DNA from: Brachionus manjavacas
Lineage: Eukaryota > Rotifera > Eurotatoria > Ploima > Brachionidae
Reading direction: 5' to 3'
Length of the DNA: 64,000 nt
NCBI GenBank assembly: GCA_019054805.1
Contig: JAHQIY010000010.1
Coordinates: 3,207,501 to 3,271,500 of the forward strand
A model generated the notes under the pieces. That model was not told where the DNA came from. It did not search any database and saw only the letters and a list, made by a program, of their open reading frames with translations. Positions within the stretch are counted from its first letter, which is position 1. Every line of letters starts with the position of its first letter. A program made the position numbers and the translations under genes. Of this stretch, positions 33,915-45,628 are shown piece by piece.

Positions 33915-34935
33915 TTCTTGATATGCAATTCTTTCCTTTATATTGTTCCAGTTAATTGAATGTATTATTATGTGATTTAGACTTTGAGTTTTATGAGAGT
34001 TGATCGAAAGACGAGGCCGCCAAAGACTCGGTCTTCACCTGCTCAAGCTTTTCCTCGATCGGACTCAGCTCCGATTTAAGATCATTGAGCTTTGATTGTG
34101 CCACTTGGACAGAGTCTAAATTTTTGTGCTCCACCTCCACTTGCAGAACACTTATCTTGTCCAGAATGCGCTGGTCAATGTCTTCCAAGTCATGCATCAA
34201 CAAATGAACGTCCAGCGCAGCCACCAACTTTTGCCGGTACTTGTTCACACCCGACTTGATCAGCTCGGATCTGTTGATCAAGCGGTCATTTTTGTCGGCC
34301 ACCATTTGGTAGTCAGTGCGTCCCAATCGCATCAATTTGTTGCCCATATCGATCAATTGTTTTGGCTTGAGCTCATGTGTGGGCGATGTGGTGTCGTCGA
34401 CCTTTTTCAAAAGTTGAGCACAGTGCTCATGGTCGCGATCCACGTAGCCACTCTGAATCATCAACTCTTTGTCCTTGTGTCACTCTTCAAGCTTTTCGAA
34501 CTGGTCATTGAACTCAAGTATGTCCTTGGCTTCGGCAAACTCTTTTTCGCGCTCGTTCACCTCGTAGGCGAGCGCCTGCCACTTTGAGTTCAAATTTTGC
34601 AGAGTGTGCCCTATCAACTGCTCGCTGACCGAGCTGTTTGTGGTCAGCAATGACTGTCGGTTGCTCAGGCTCATTTCGTCAAGCTTTTGGCCAACCCACT
34701 TGCTGAACTTTTTCGTACTTTCTGAGCCATCGGTAAAATGCCATTGTGTTGTCCAGTTGCTTGCGTCGCTCAATTGACGAGTTGATTGAATCATGTTCAA
34801 CAGTTGATTGAACATGAATTTGATGTAAGCTTGTCTCTTTTGTAGTCCTGTTTAAATTCCAAATATTTCTTCTTGTATGCGCGAATGGCGGCTTTGGAGC
34901 GAGAAAAGTGTGCTTTCAAGCTTTAGTGGTTTGAA
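33915..34935 (-). pseudogene. Spectrin-repeat pseudogene fragment, copy 2 (first half)
   Basis: Inverted copy of 31841-32852, with the same in-frame stop at the EE*HKDKEL position. It differs from copy 1 by homopolymer lengths and a base near the junction (AAAGG instead of AAACG). Confidence 0.75.
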
Positions 34936-35206
34936 AAATATTAAAAAATTTTAAAAGATTGAAAATTAGAAAAAATTTCTAAATAAACTTAACAAAAAAT
35001 GAGTTCATAAATTTCAATTTTTAAGATCGATTTTTTCAATAGATTGAGAAAAAATTTTTTTTATTATTTTATTTTTGTAATTAGCATGTTATAGCATGTT
35101 TACTATGTTACATTAAAATTTATTAAACTAATTCAAAGATTTATTTTAATATTTAATGATAAACCCTTTGAATTGAAATGATATTTTGAATTGATCGTCA
35201 ACTTCA
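34936..35206. repeat. AT-rich spacer, copy B (inverted)
   Basis: Inverted copy of 31541-31840, shorter by about 20 bp next to the spectrin part. Confidence 0.6.
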
Positions 35207-36727
35207 AGATGCCGAAAATTATTCAAAAAACTTTGATTTTTCTTTTTTTGTTGATAAATTTTGTGATGGTTTAAAAAGAAACAATAAATATATAAAAAAT
35301 ATACCAATATTAAATGAAAGCATTAAATTAAGATATGAAATTTTTGAAAAAGGAAAAATAAATTAAATAAAAAAATTTTCTTCTAATCTTGAGAGACACA
35401 AAATTAAATCCTTAAAAAGGTATATAAAAGAAAAACTATTTAGAATACTTCAGTGTGATAAGAATGTAGGAACTTTCTTAATAAGCAACGAAGATTTTCT
35501 ACAACTAGCATACGAGCATCTAGATAACACTGAAACATATCTTAAATTAGAATCAGATCCACTTTTAGATATAGAAAAAAAAATAAATTTTGAGTTGATA
35601 TATCTATACGATAAAAGTTATCTTTCTAAAAGACTCTACAATAAATTATTAGTAAAAAACAGTAAAATTGATACATTTAGGAATTTACCCAAAATTCATA
35701 AATGTAAATTTGGTATTAGACCAATAATAAATTGCATTGACCACCCTAGTTCTAAAATGTGCCGGTTTATTGATATATTATTTCAACCTTTTCTGAAAAA
35801 TTGCAATACAATTTTAAAAGACTCTCAAGAGCTCTTACAAATTTGTGAAAATAAAAAATTTGATAGTGAAAAAGTTTTTCTTTATTCATGTGATTTTGAG
35901 TCATTCTATACTAATATTAAACCAGAACATCCCATTTTATTACTCTGTGAGTTTCTTAATAGTTCAAATATATTTGTTGACAATTTTGAGTTCAATTTAA
36001 TATCTTTTAGAACTATTTTAAATTTGATATTTACCTGTGGTATTTTTGAGTTTAATAAAGGATTTTATGTTCAAAAGTTAGGGTTACCGATGGGATGTAA
36101 ATGCGGTCCGTCTGTAGCTAACCTTTATCTTTTTATTTTAGAAAAAACTGGGTTTCTTTAAATAGCTCTTTCATTCTATGCAAAAGATTTATTGATGACA
36201 TTTTTATTGCATCTACTACAGAATTAAATTTGGATGAATTTAAGTCACAATTTCTTTACTTAAAACTAAGTTAACTAAGTTTCAGGAATATGTCGTAGTA
36301 TAGCTAAAAAGGAAAGAAGTGATCTCCTTCCCTATAAAAGAAAGTCACTTATACCTAATTCAGAATTAAAATTTTTTAATTCATTTGATAAAAATATTTC
36401 ATAGCTTAATTTAGTTATTAAAGATTCTTTTCAAAAGATAAAAATGGATTCTAGTTTTTTGAAAAATATGGAATTAAAGGTGGTAAATAAAATTCAGAAA
36501 AATATAGGTTCTTTATTTATATTAAATTTTAAACTTAATAATACTAAAAAATTTTACTCAGAAAATTGTGATATCCTTGGATGTTTGAGCTGTAAATTTA
36601 CCGAAAAAAAGTTTTATTTGAAATATAAAAAACTTTATATTCCATTCTTGAGTGACTCAAATTGTAAATCGATTGGAATAGTTTATATAATTAAATGTAA
36701 TAAATGATAATTATTTTAGAGAGTCAC
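35207..36727 (+). mobile_element. Penelope-like element, copy B
   Basis: This copy keeps more of the 5' coding part: ERHKIKSLKRYIKEK, ILQCDKNVGTFLISNEDFL and AYEHLDNTETYLKLE precede LPKIHK. The DKN-G...AYEHL-TY pattern is the N-terminal block of Penelope-type reverse transcriptases. RT motifs and the start of the GIY-YIG domain (GIVYIIKCNK) follow, then the LTR element at 36728. It is not intact. Confidence 0.8.
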
Positions 36728-39203
36728 AGAGGGTCACATCCCTCCACCGCTTGCTATTGGCCCCCGCGCTCGTCGTCTTTCCTGGCGTCTTGGAGGGGAA
36801 GGGCTAGAGGATCACATCTCTCCGCCGCATGCTGCTGGCCCCCGCGCTCGTCGTCCGAGGGGTCGTCGTCGGGCAGGTTCTCGGGCCCGGAGAACTCCTC
36901 GGCGTCCTCCTTCTGCTGGGGAAGTCCTAATTCTTCTTCCATTTTGCGGCGTCTCACCCCGCACACCCTATTTACTTCAAACTTCAATCTTGACCCATGA
37001 AAGACCATGCACGTCCAGTCGAGAATGGCCTCATTATCTTCTAGGCGGGTGAGCGCCACAAATGCGTGTCCCGGCTTCATCCGGTTGTTCGACAGGAGGT
37101 GGCATACCAATATTTGCGAGAGCCCTTCCTCGCGGACCCTATCGTTGAGCCGGGTCTTTAACGAGTCCCGGCTATTTATTACACTTGGCACGTTTTTGAC
37201 GATCAAGTCGTATATCAATTCCATGATGTTTGAGTTGCAAAAAATAAAATAAAACAAGTAGTGTTTGTAACTTTAATTGTTAGAAAGAGAAAAGAAAATT
37301 CCTAGCTTGACTCGTGCTTCTTGCACAAGTAAACACTCCTGGAATAGTGAAAATTTGTCTTGTTTCATTTGACTTAACTGTATTTTAACTGTCTAATTTG
37401 TGAGATGTGTTTAACTGTATAAAAAAAAAAACTGTCTTAAAAAAAAAAAAAAACAACTTCAAAACTTGCAATTTCTGGACCAAATCCATAAAATAAATAT
37501 TTGGACTTTCATTAAACGAAACAAATAAAAAATAAAAAATAGTTTGTGTAAAAAGGGTTAAATAGAGTCCTAGATTTTGGTGGTTAACTTGCCGTTAGAC
37601 CCTTGCTCTTTTGTAAGCTTTTCCCCTTTTTTGTGTATCCGCTTGTGTGAGCCTAATGCTCCAGCTGTGCTTGTTACGAAATCACACTCATCGCACCTAT
37701 AGTTTTCTTTCACTGCTCCTACTGGTCCTGTCGTTTTCTCTGGTGTACCGTACATGGTTTTTTCTAAGATCTCTTCTTCATTGTGTGGAACTTCTGGATT
37801 ACTTTCCCCTTCCAAATTTTCCTGCCCAAGTGTTTCCAACTGTGGAATAATTACCGTTTCATCCTCAGGTGGATTTTCTTCTATGTTACTGTTCGCTTGT
37901 GCCTGCTGGTTTTGGTTCGTATTTTGCGTAGCTCCATTTTCGATTTCAACAACCTCTGACCTTGTCTCTTCTCTTCCGGCTTGTTCGCTTGCTGTTCTCC
38001 CTTGTTTCTTCTTATTCCTGTGGATGGCAATGATTTTCTTGTTTTCTCTCCATTCGCTACCTGAATCTGAACTGATACTTTCCATCATTTTAGCGTGATC
38101 TCTTGCCACGTAACGCGTCATCCTATTGTAGTGCACAATTTGTTTTTTTTCTGTTTTCACGTCACGGACCTCAAAATTAACGTCACCCAAGATACTCGTA
38201 ACTTCAAAAGGGCCTAAAAATTTTGGAACGAAACTTCTGACTTGTCCTACTTTTTACCTATTGTTCGACAACATTATCAGATCGCCTACTTTAAACACTT
38301 GGTTGTTCCTCACCGCTTTGTCGTATTGCTTCTTTTGCTTTTGTTGCGCCTGTTCGATGTTTTCTGAAACTTTTTCTGGATTTCTTCGCGCGACGCTACT
38401 GGCTCACTAGTTTCAATTTGCAATTTTCTGTCGCACTTGTTCATCAGTGTTGTTCCAAAGATTATTTGATTTGGGCTATAACTTGTTGACTCGTGTGTAG
38501 CGTTATTATATGCAAACGTAACCTGGCCTAATATTTCGTCCCAGTCGTCGTGACTTTCCGCCACGCTTTAGCTCAATGTTTGTTTAATTGTTTTGATGGT
38601 GCGTTCCGCCAAACCATTACACTGCGGGTAATATGCCGTAGTGCGTATTTTCTTGATTCCCTGTTCTCTGCAAAACTTGTCGAATTCTCTTGCTTCAAAA
38701 TTCCGGCCTTGGTCGCTCAAAATCGCGAATGGCACCCCAAAAATTTCCAACGCTCTTCTTTTCACAAAACTAATGGTCTTGTCTGCTGTCGTCCTCTGAG
38801 TCTCACTTGTGATGCAATACTTTGACACATAATCAACTAGTAGAAAAAAATGTGTGTTTCCGTTTTTCGTTAATTTCAACGGTCCCGCTATTTCTATCCC
38901 ACAAGATCCCACGGAAATTGCACTTTAATTGTAATTAATGGACTCCTGTTCTGTAGATTCTTTGGTTTAGTCAACTGGCATTTTTCACAACTCTTGCAAT
39001 AATCATAAATTTCGGACTTCATCTAAGGCCACAACGACGGGAAATGGTTTTGTAGGTTTTTTCGTAACTAAGATGCCCTGCTGAAATCTCGTCATGGTAT
39101 AACTGGCAAACCAACTTGCGTAGTTGTTTGGGAACTAAGATGGAATTTTCTCTTTGAAAGTTCTTTAATTTCATTTAATTTCTTAAAACATCATTTTCTA
39201 TAA
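36728..39203 (-). mobile_element. Ty3/gypsy-type LTR element fossil, copy B (partial)
   Basis: Inverted partial copy: gag N-terminal part (36.73-37.25 kb), LTR-like non-coding stretch (37.26-37.57), C2H2-finger tail and integrase (37.57-39.2). It lacks RT and RNase H. Broken, with several interruptions. It is nearly identical to copies A and C, so it arose by duplication of the locus, not by a separate insertion. Confidence 0.8.
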
Positions 39204-39310
39204 ATATTAATAATTATATCTATAAATTGCTAATCAATAATTAGAAATTACGATTATTTTTTAAAAAATATTTATTTTAAAAAACTTTCGAATAGAAATT
39301 AAATTGTCAC

Positions 39311-39340
39311 GACGCGTTTCGACCAAATGGTCTTCTTCAG
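39311..39340 (-). ncRNA. Hammerhead ribozyme-like core, copy B
   Basis: The minus strand reads CTGAAGAAGACCATTTGGTC then GAAACGCGTC, matching the type I hammerhead plan CUGANGA, stem II, GAAA, very short palindromic stem III (ACGCGU) and cleavage-site GUC. One extra A between CUGAAGA and stem II departs from consensus. Minimal hammerheads with such stem III are known from Penelope-like elements, where they are thought to act as dimers. Activity is unproven. Confidence 0.55.
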
Positions 39341-39403
39341 GTTTTAAGACTGAAAGAAAGAATAAAATTTAATAATAAAAAGTCAGCTAGTCCATTCTCT
39401 TGG

Positions 39404-39571
39404 CTAAACTGTAATTTGAGATACGTTTTGAGAGTTTAAGATTAGAATTTTTTTTATTATTTCTGAGGTAAAATGAGATTCCAAAATAACAATGTCCTGA
39501 TTGAAAGACTTCAATTTATTCTCCATAGTCGGTTTGTTTAGATACAAATCTTGATAGATAACAAAAGCCAT
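39404..39571 (-). CDS. Unassigned 55-residue ORF, copy B
   Basis: Starts MAFVIYQDLYLNKPTMENKL and ends in ...VSQITV. No recognised domain. Mirror of 54316-54483. It may be a fragment of a longer retroelement protein rather than a gene. Confidence 0.25.
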   Translation of the reverse strand: MAFVIYQDLYLNKPTMENKLKSFNQDIVILESHFTSEIIKKILILNSQNVSQITV

Positions 39572-39750
39572 TCTGTTAAATTTGTTTGTAATTTAAACGA
39601 AAGTTTGGAAAAAACGTACAGCTGATCAAAGTTGAACAACTGAAGTGCATTTAAAACGCTGGTCATTCGACACTTTGGTTAAAGACCTAATATTTGCCTA
39701 ATTAGATTGTTTTGAGATATATTTAGGTAATTTCTTGTTGATTTATCTTT

Positions 39751-40777
39751 AATATTTTTCAAACCACTAAAGCTTGAAAGCACACTTTTCTCGCTCCAAA
39801 GCCGCCATTCGCGCATACAAGAAGAAATATTTGGAATTTAAACAGGACTACAAAAGAGACAAGCTTACATCAAATTCATGTTCAATCAACTGTTGAACAT
39901 GATTCAATCAACTCGTCAATTGAGCGACGCAAGCAACTGGACAACACAATGGCATTTTACCGATGGCTCAGAAAGTACGAAGAGTTCAGCAAGTGGGTTG
40001 GCCAAAAGCTTGACGAAATGAGCCTGAGCAACCGACAGTCATTGCTGACCACAAACAGCTCGGTCAGCGAGCAGTTGATAGGGCACACTCTGCAAAATTT
40101 GAACTCAAAGTGGCAGGCGCTCGCCTACGAGGTGAACGAGCGCGAAAAAGAGTTTGCCGAAGCCAAGGACATACTTGAGTTCAATGACCAGTTCGAAAAG
40201 CTTGAAGAGTGACACAAGGACAAAGAGTTGATGATTCAGAGTGGCTACGTGGATCGCGACCATGAGCACTGTGCTCAACTTTTGAAAAAGGTCGACGACA
40301 CCACATCGCCCACACATGAGCTCAAGCCAAAACAATTGATCGATATGGGCAACAAATTGATGCGATTGGGACGCACTGACTACCAAATGGTGGCCGACAA
40401 AAATGACCGCTTGATCAACAGATCCGAGCTGATCAAGTCGGGTGTGAACAAGTACCGGCAAAAGTTGGTGGCTGCGCTGGACGTTCATTTGTTGATGCAT
40501 GACTTGGAAGACATTGACCAGCGCATTCTGGACAAGATAAGTGTTCTGCAAGTGGAGGTGGAGCACAAAAATTTAGACTCTGTCCAAGTGGCACAATCAA
40601 AGCTCAATGATCTTAAATCGGAGCTGAGTCCGATCGAGGAAAAGCTTGAGCAGGTGAAGACCGAGTCTTTGGCGGCCTCGTCTTTCGATCAACTCTCATA
40701 AAACTCAAAGTCTAAATCACATAATAATACATTCAATTAACTGGAACAATATAAAGGAAAGAATTGCATATCAAGAA
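39751..40777 (+). pseudogene. Spectrin-repeat pseudogene fragment, copy 3 (first half)
   Basis: Copy of 31841-32852, cut at CATATCAAGAA where the LINE begins. It carries GAAGAG where copy 1 has GAAAAG (Glu for Lys in the KYEKFSK stretch), a variant shared with its mirror copy at 53114-54140. Same stop at EE*HKDKEL. Confidence 0.75.
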
Positions 40778-42965
40778 AGGGTAGACATAGGGCTAAAAAA
40801 ATTAGAATCGCTTTTCTTAAACCTAATAAGTGAGAAAAACACTGAAAAAATCAAGCTTACACTAACGAACTCTTTAAACGAGATTTGATCAGTCTTGATC
40901 AATGCAACTATCAAAACTAGAAACGAATTTAACAACAAAAAACAAAAAAAGAAACGAATCGGGGACTTAAAATTTAACCATTGTGGAATGACAAAATGAA
41001 TGAGCTCCACAATAAGGTAATAGAGAAATATAGACTTCTCAAAGACTCAGGATTTTCCAATGAACTCGAAAAAGAACACAGAGATGCCAAACGCGAATTT
41101 AGATTAAGAAAACGTTTAAATATTAAACTTAAGCGAAATAAAGCATTAAGAAAACTTGACCATTTGTTTCTTCTTGACAAAGACTCGTTTTGGAAGAAGA
41201 TTAGAGCCTTAAATAGGCAAAAAATTAAAGTAGACATTGACACAGCCATAATCAAGGATGAGTACCATAAACAATTTAACCAAAGAATTGACGCCAATCG
41301 AGATGTAGAAAATTTAAGCAAACTTCAAGTGGATCTATTCATTAAAAGAAAAACTGGTGTGGAATTTGTATACCACTTAAATACTCAAGTTGTAAAAAAA
41401 ACCATTGAAGAGTTGCCAAATGGGAAGAATAATGGACTCAGTGAAGTAACTTATGAGATGCTTAAATATTGCTCAAATAATCGACTCGTCGAGTATATAA
41501 CAGTACTTTTCGAAAAAATGATACAGTTTCAACAGATGTCTTACTTATTTAACATTTCAATCTTAAAACCGATCGTCAAAGACGCCAAAAAGTCAAACAA
41601 AAACCTCAATAACTTACGCCCGATAGCAGTATCCGACGCAATTTCAAATATCTTTGAAAACATTATGTTAAACGAAATTGAAAAAAATTACAGAGACAAT
41701 AATAAACAGTTTGGGCTTAAAAAACAATCGTCTTGTAGCCACGCTATTTCGGTTCTCAAACAAGCCATAAAACTGAGCAACTTTCTTCAAAAACGGCTTT
41801 ACGTGTGCGCAATTGCGCTTCAAAAGCGTTTGATAAAGTCAACAGGACTAACCTCTGGGCAAAACTGATAAGAAAAAATATAGATCCAGCAATAACTATG
41901 GCAATTATTAAGAACTATGATGAATCATTAATGATTATATATAATGGAAGTGAGTTTTCTAGCCCATTTAAAACAACCCTTCTTGTACGCCAAGGCGGAA
42001 CTATGTCCCCAAAACTCTTCTCCACTTATGTTGACGAACTGATTACCATAACCGAGTCTTTAGACCCGGGACTCAGGCTAAACGATGAGAATAAAATTGA
42101 TATCATAGTATACGCCGATGACATATTACTATTAAGTACATCCAAATACGGTCTAAAAACACAACTAGAGGCTATTGAAGAATATGGAAATAAGTATGAA
42201 ATAAAGTTCAACTCTGATTAAACGAGCTTTATAATTTTTAACCAAGCAAAAACTCGTAGTTGTCAAGAAAAAAGAGCTGACACTTGGCAAGCGGATGTCA
42301 TGTTGAATGGAATAGCGATCAATCAAGTGAAGTCCATGAAATACTTGGGTGTACATATTAGCGACCACGACAAGAACGAAGTTCAAATTGATAATCGTAA
42401 AAAGTCAGCAATAACCGCTCTGGCAAGGCTGAACAAATTAGGCTTCACCACGGAGAATATACACCCGAACATGAAGGGGCACTTATACAACACATACGTT
42501 CGACCCGTACTCTACTATGGACTTGAAAATTACAATCTAAACATGTGCGAAAAAACCTGTTAAAAGAATAGAGGGTAACTTGATAAAAACAATGAATGGG
42601 GTCCGAACTCGATGTAGGTCAAGTCATCTCATGAACGCGCTAAGAATTGAACAAAGTAACCAAAGACTTGAATAACTTAAATGTGACTTTTTTATACGAC
42701 TAAATCAAAATATATACACAAAAACAATACTGGATAATGTATTTGCCTTAAATATCAAAGGGGACTTAACAAGAGAGGTGATGGAAAACTTGCCAAACAA
42801 GTGAAAATGATTTGGTGTCGTCTTGCTCGATTCACAAGTACAAAATAAAACAGAGATTAAAGCGAACGAAGACAACCAAACAGTTACGGAATTACGTAAA
42901 ATTTTCAATTTAAAAAATAGGTCAATTATAGCAAATAAACTATATGAAATAATTAAATTTTGACT
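40778..42965 (+). mobile_element. 5'-truncated LINE, copy 1 (reverse transcriptase)
   Basis: Begins within ORF2 downstream of the endonuclease (GLKKLESLFLNLISEKNTEK), then WNDKMNELHNKVIEKYRLL. RT motifs follow: NNLRPIAVSD (about 41610), KAFDKVNR (41827), RQGGTMSPKLFS (41990) and the catalytic YADDILLLS (42110), then the MKYLGVHI block and the C-terminal domain to a stop near 42963. Frame changes near 41810-41870 and a stop near 42220 show it is dead. The clade looks CR1/Jockey-like but I cannot place it firmly. Its 5' end abuts the spectrin fragment. Confidence 0.8.
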
Positions 42966-43189
42966 CAATTTTTATATTATATATATTTTTTTCATTTATT
43001 GATCAGTCTTCTACTAATTTTTTTATTTTTCTAAAGTGTATTATTCTCTTTTTAAATAATCTAATTTATCTTGAGAACCTGAAAACTTAAAATTTTTGAA
43101 ATTAAAATTTTTCTTTTTTTGTTATTTTGTAAAAACAGTACGCTTTATTTAACAGTGTACTGTGACGTGGTCAGAAACGGCCCTTGCTA
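42966..43189. other. LINE 3' UTR and AT-rich sequence
   Basis: No coding sense. Includes CAGTAC...GTACTG, a small inverted repeat (43138-43164) just before the pogo derivative. Confidence 0.4.
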
Positions 43190-43703
43190 AAGAATAAATA
43201 ATAACGAGTTTCGATATAACGAAAACTTGATATAACGAGCTTGAACAAAAGAAATTTTTTCACACTTTTTATATAAAAAAATAAAAATAAAACAATTAAC
43301 TTATCTTCATGAATAACTATAAATCACCAGAAAACATTTCCTATCTAATTGTTTATAAAAAATGTCCAATCTTAATCAAAAAAAAAAGAAAGTCACTTGA
43401 AACAAAAGTTGAAATAATAAAAAAGATTTTTTTTTGAATAAAAACCAAGATTTCTCAAAAAAAGTTGATTTTTTGTTTAATATTGATAATGTTGTGATTG
43501 AAAAATGTAATACCAAACAAACATCTATTAAAGATTTTGTAAAAAAACAATAATTTTGTATTTTTATTAATTTTTTATTTATTTTTTTACCAATAAACAT
43601 TTTGAAAAAAAAAATTTTTTGCCCATCTTTTTCAATGCAATTTCGATATAACGAGCAGTGAAATTTTCGCCCAACTTGCTCGTTATATCGAGGATTGACT
43701 GTA
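43190..43703 (+). mobile_element. Internally deleted pogo/Tigger element, copy 1
   Basis: The right end is CGTTATATCGAGGATTGACTG followed by TA; the left side repeats CGATATAACGA and TTGATATAACGAGC in inverse sense. Between them lie a transposase start (MSNLNQKK..., then KRKSLETKVEIIKKI, the N-terminal helix-turn-helix of pogo/CENP-B type transposases) and a transposase end (CNTKQTSIKDFVKKQ, the typical C-terminus), with the DDE catalytic core missing. It is a non-autonomous deletion derivative. In this copy a homopolymer run breaks the frame that is open in the copy at 50345-50533. Confidence 0.7.
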
Positions 43704-45628
43704 TTTAAATTTTTTAAAAAGTATAATTTTTCAAATTCAAATTGGAAATTTTATTTTTTTCAAATATATAAAATTATCTTAAAACTTAAAATCTTAATTA
43801 AAAAATATTCAAATACTAAATAAATAAATCTTCAATAAAAGATAAAGGAAATATCGACAGCTTTCCAGAAGAGCCAGTTTGAAAGCTTTCAATATTCAAT
43901 AATTTCAACTAAATTATCAAAAATTTAGTAAAAAAAATGAAATTAAATTTGAATTTAATTCATATATTACATTGTTGAATTTTTTTATTAAAAATTTAAT
44001 CTCAATTTTTAAATTTTGTATTTCATTTTAATTAAATTGAATTAATGAATCTATATTTACAATTTTTTTTGTTTAATATATTTTAATAAAAACATCTTGA
44101 TATGGTGAATTAAAATGAAAATTTATTGGAATCATTTTTCAAATTAACCCTAAATTTTTTTTAAGATTTTTTTTAATTTCTTTCCCAAAATATACCCTTA
44201 AATTAGCCAAAACCACCTTTAAATCCATATTCCAAAATTAATTTTATAATTTTTAAAATTAGGAAAAAGTTTCGGGACTACCCGGTTATGTTATCAGCTG
44301 ATAACACATTATGTTATCAAAGTGGTCACCCCCGGTTTTGTTATCATTTAGAGGACGATTAAAATCAATCTCAAAATTTTGAATAAAATACTCCAATAAA
44401 ATAGTTATCCATAAAAAATTAATCAACACCAAATTAATAAGAAATCCAATATTTTTAACTTATTGAAAAATTAAAAAAAAAACGCTATTTAATTTAAGAC
44501 AAATTTGTTTATTTATCTTTGAAATTTTTTAATTAATTCAATGAGTATAAAATTAAGAAATGTAAATAATGTATTTTTAAATTAAAACCAGATTATTTTT
44601 CCTAATTTTTAAAGCCTATCAATATTTAAAATTTTTAAATCTATTATGACTTAAATAAATTTACCTATTTGATTTTTGATTCGATTTATTTAATTTTTTC
44701 AATCTAAAGGAGAATTGGCTCGAGATAGTCAATAATATTTGATAAAAAAATTAAATAATAATATTAAATTATTAAATAAAGTGTTAATTAACTTTTTAAT
44801 ATATAATCTTAATTATTGGGAATTTTTTTTAATATCTAGGGTATTTTATTCGAAATTAGAGGTATTCGAACTAAATAAGCAAACATTATGATTTTTTTAT
44901 TCTTGATAATTGTTAAATATTAAATGTAAAATTAAAAAAAATAAAAATAAAAATTAATAAATAATTCTGACTGATTATTTTATGGTTATAAAATTTTATA
45001 ATTTAAATGCAAAATTGATGTGATATTGATAATTTTGTTTGTGACTAAAAAGATTGAAATAAAAATGGAAGATTTTTTCTCAAGTCATGACGGACTTTCT
45101 ACTGTTAAAAAATGTTTTATTTTGTCAGTCTCAATTCACTGCAGTCTTTTTTAGTTTTTATATTTTAGTTTTTTTTAAATGATTCTATAAGTCCATTACT
45201 TTTTAGAAATTTTGAATTAACAATTAAATTAATATTTAAAAGTTTAAAATTTTTCTTGATTATAAAATTCAACGCTTTTCTTAACTTTTGACAAACTTTT
45301 GTCTTGGATCTAATTCAATTTGGCTGACTTAAGAATAAAAAAAATATCAGAAAAAATTTAATGATTGAAATTAATTAAAGCTAAATAATAATAAAAATTT
45401 TCGATATTGATTATTAACTTTAATTTGGCAATTCTTTTCTTTCTTGTTTTTGCTCAAAAAAATTTCTTTAACTTTGGCTCACGTTCTAAAATATTCCCAA
45501 ATCAATCCAAAATTCCTCCATCGAAAGAATCGTAGAAAAATCAATCAATTAAATTTTTAAAAAAATCTAATTTAAAAAATAATATGAATAAAAGAATTGA
45601 CTAACTATTTAATAAAAAAATAAATTAA
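43704..45628. other. Non-coding AT-rich tail of the repeat unit (inverted copy)
   Basis: Contains the GTTATC cluster (44275-44350) and a LINE-like tail hairpin (44700-44725, GGAGAATTGGCTCGAG). Otherwise no genes. Repeated at 48276-50196 and 60786-62709. Confidence 0.6.
44275..44350. repeat. GTTATC/GATAAC cluster with two direct CCGGTTnTGTTATC boxes
   Basis: CCCGGTTATGTTATCAGCTG and, about 55 bp on, CCCGGTTTTGTTATC, with TTATCAGCTGATAA (a perfect 14-bp palindrome) and another ATGTTATC between. This GC-containing island stands out in an AT desert. It may be the terminus of a DNA transposon or a protein-binding array. Copies: 49555-49630 and 62065-62140. Confidence 0.45.

Larger units (their letters stand above)
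33915..39203 (-). repeat. Right arm of the 11-kb palindrome
   Basis: Reverse complement of 27975-32852, with an extra block of about 430 bp in the Penelope part that the left arm lacks. It is at the same time the outer 5.3 kb of the left arm of the 26-kb palindrome. Confidence 0.9.
39204..39750 (-). mobile_element. Hammerhead-bearing Penelope-derived fragment, copy B
   Basis: Joins the LTR copy at 39203 and the spectrin fragment at about 39751. The part 39240-39385 matches 25283-25420, the 3' region of the Penelope-like element. It contains the hammerhead-like core (39311-39340) and a 55-codon frame (39404-39571). Confidence 0.6.

Noticed and set aside
43138-43164. CAGTAC...GTACTG as a separate transposon end
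   Set aside because: The inverted match is only 6-8 bp and no partner end or target duplication was found.
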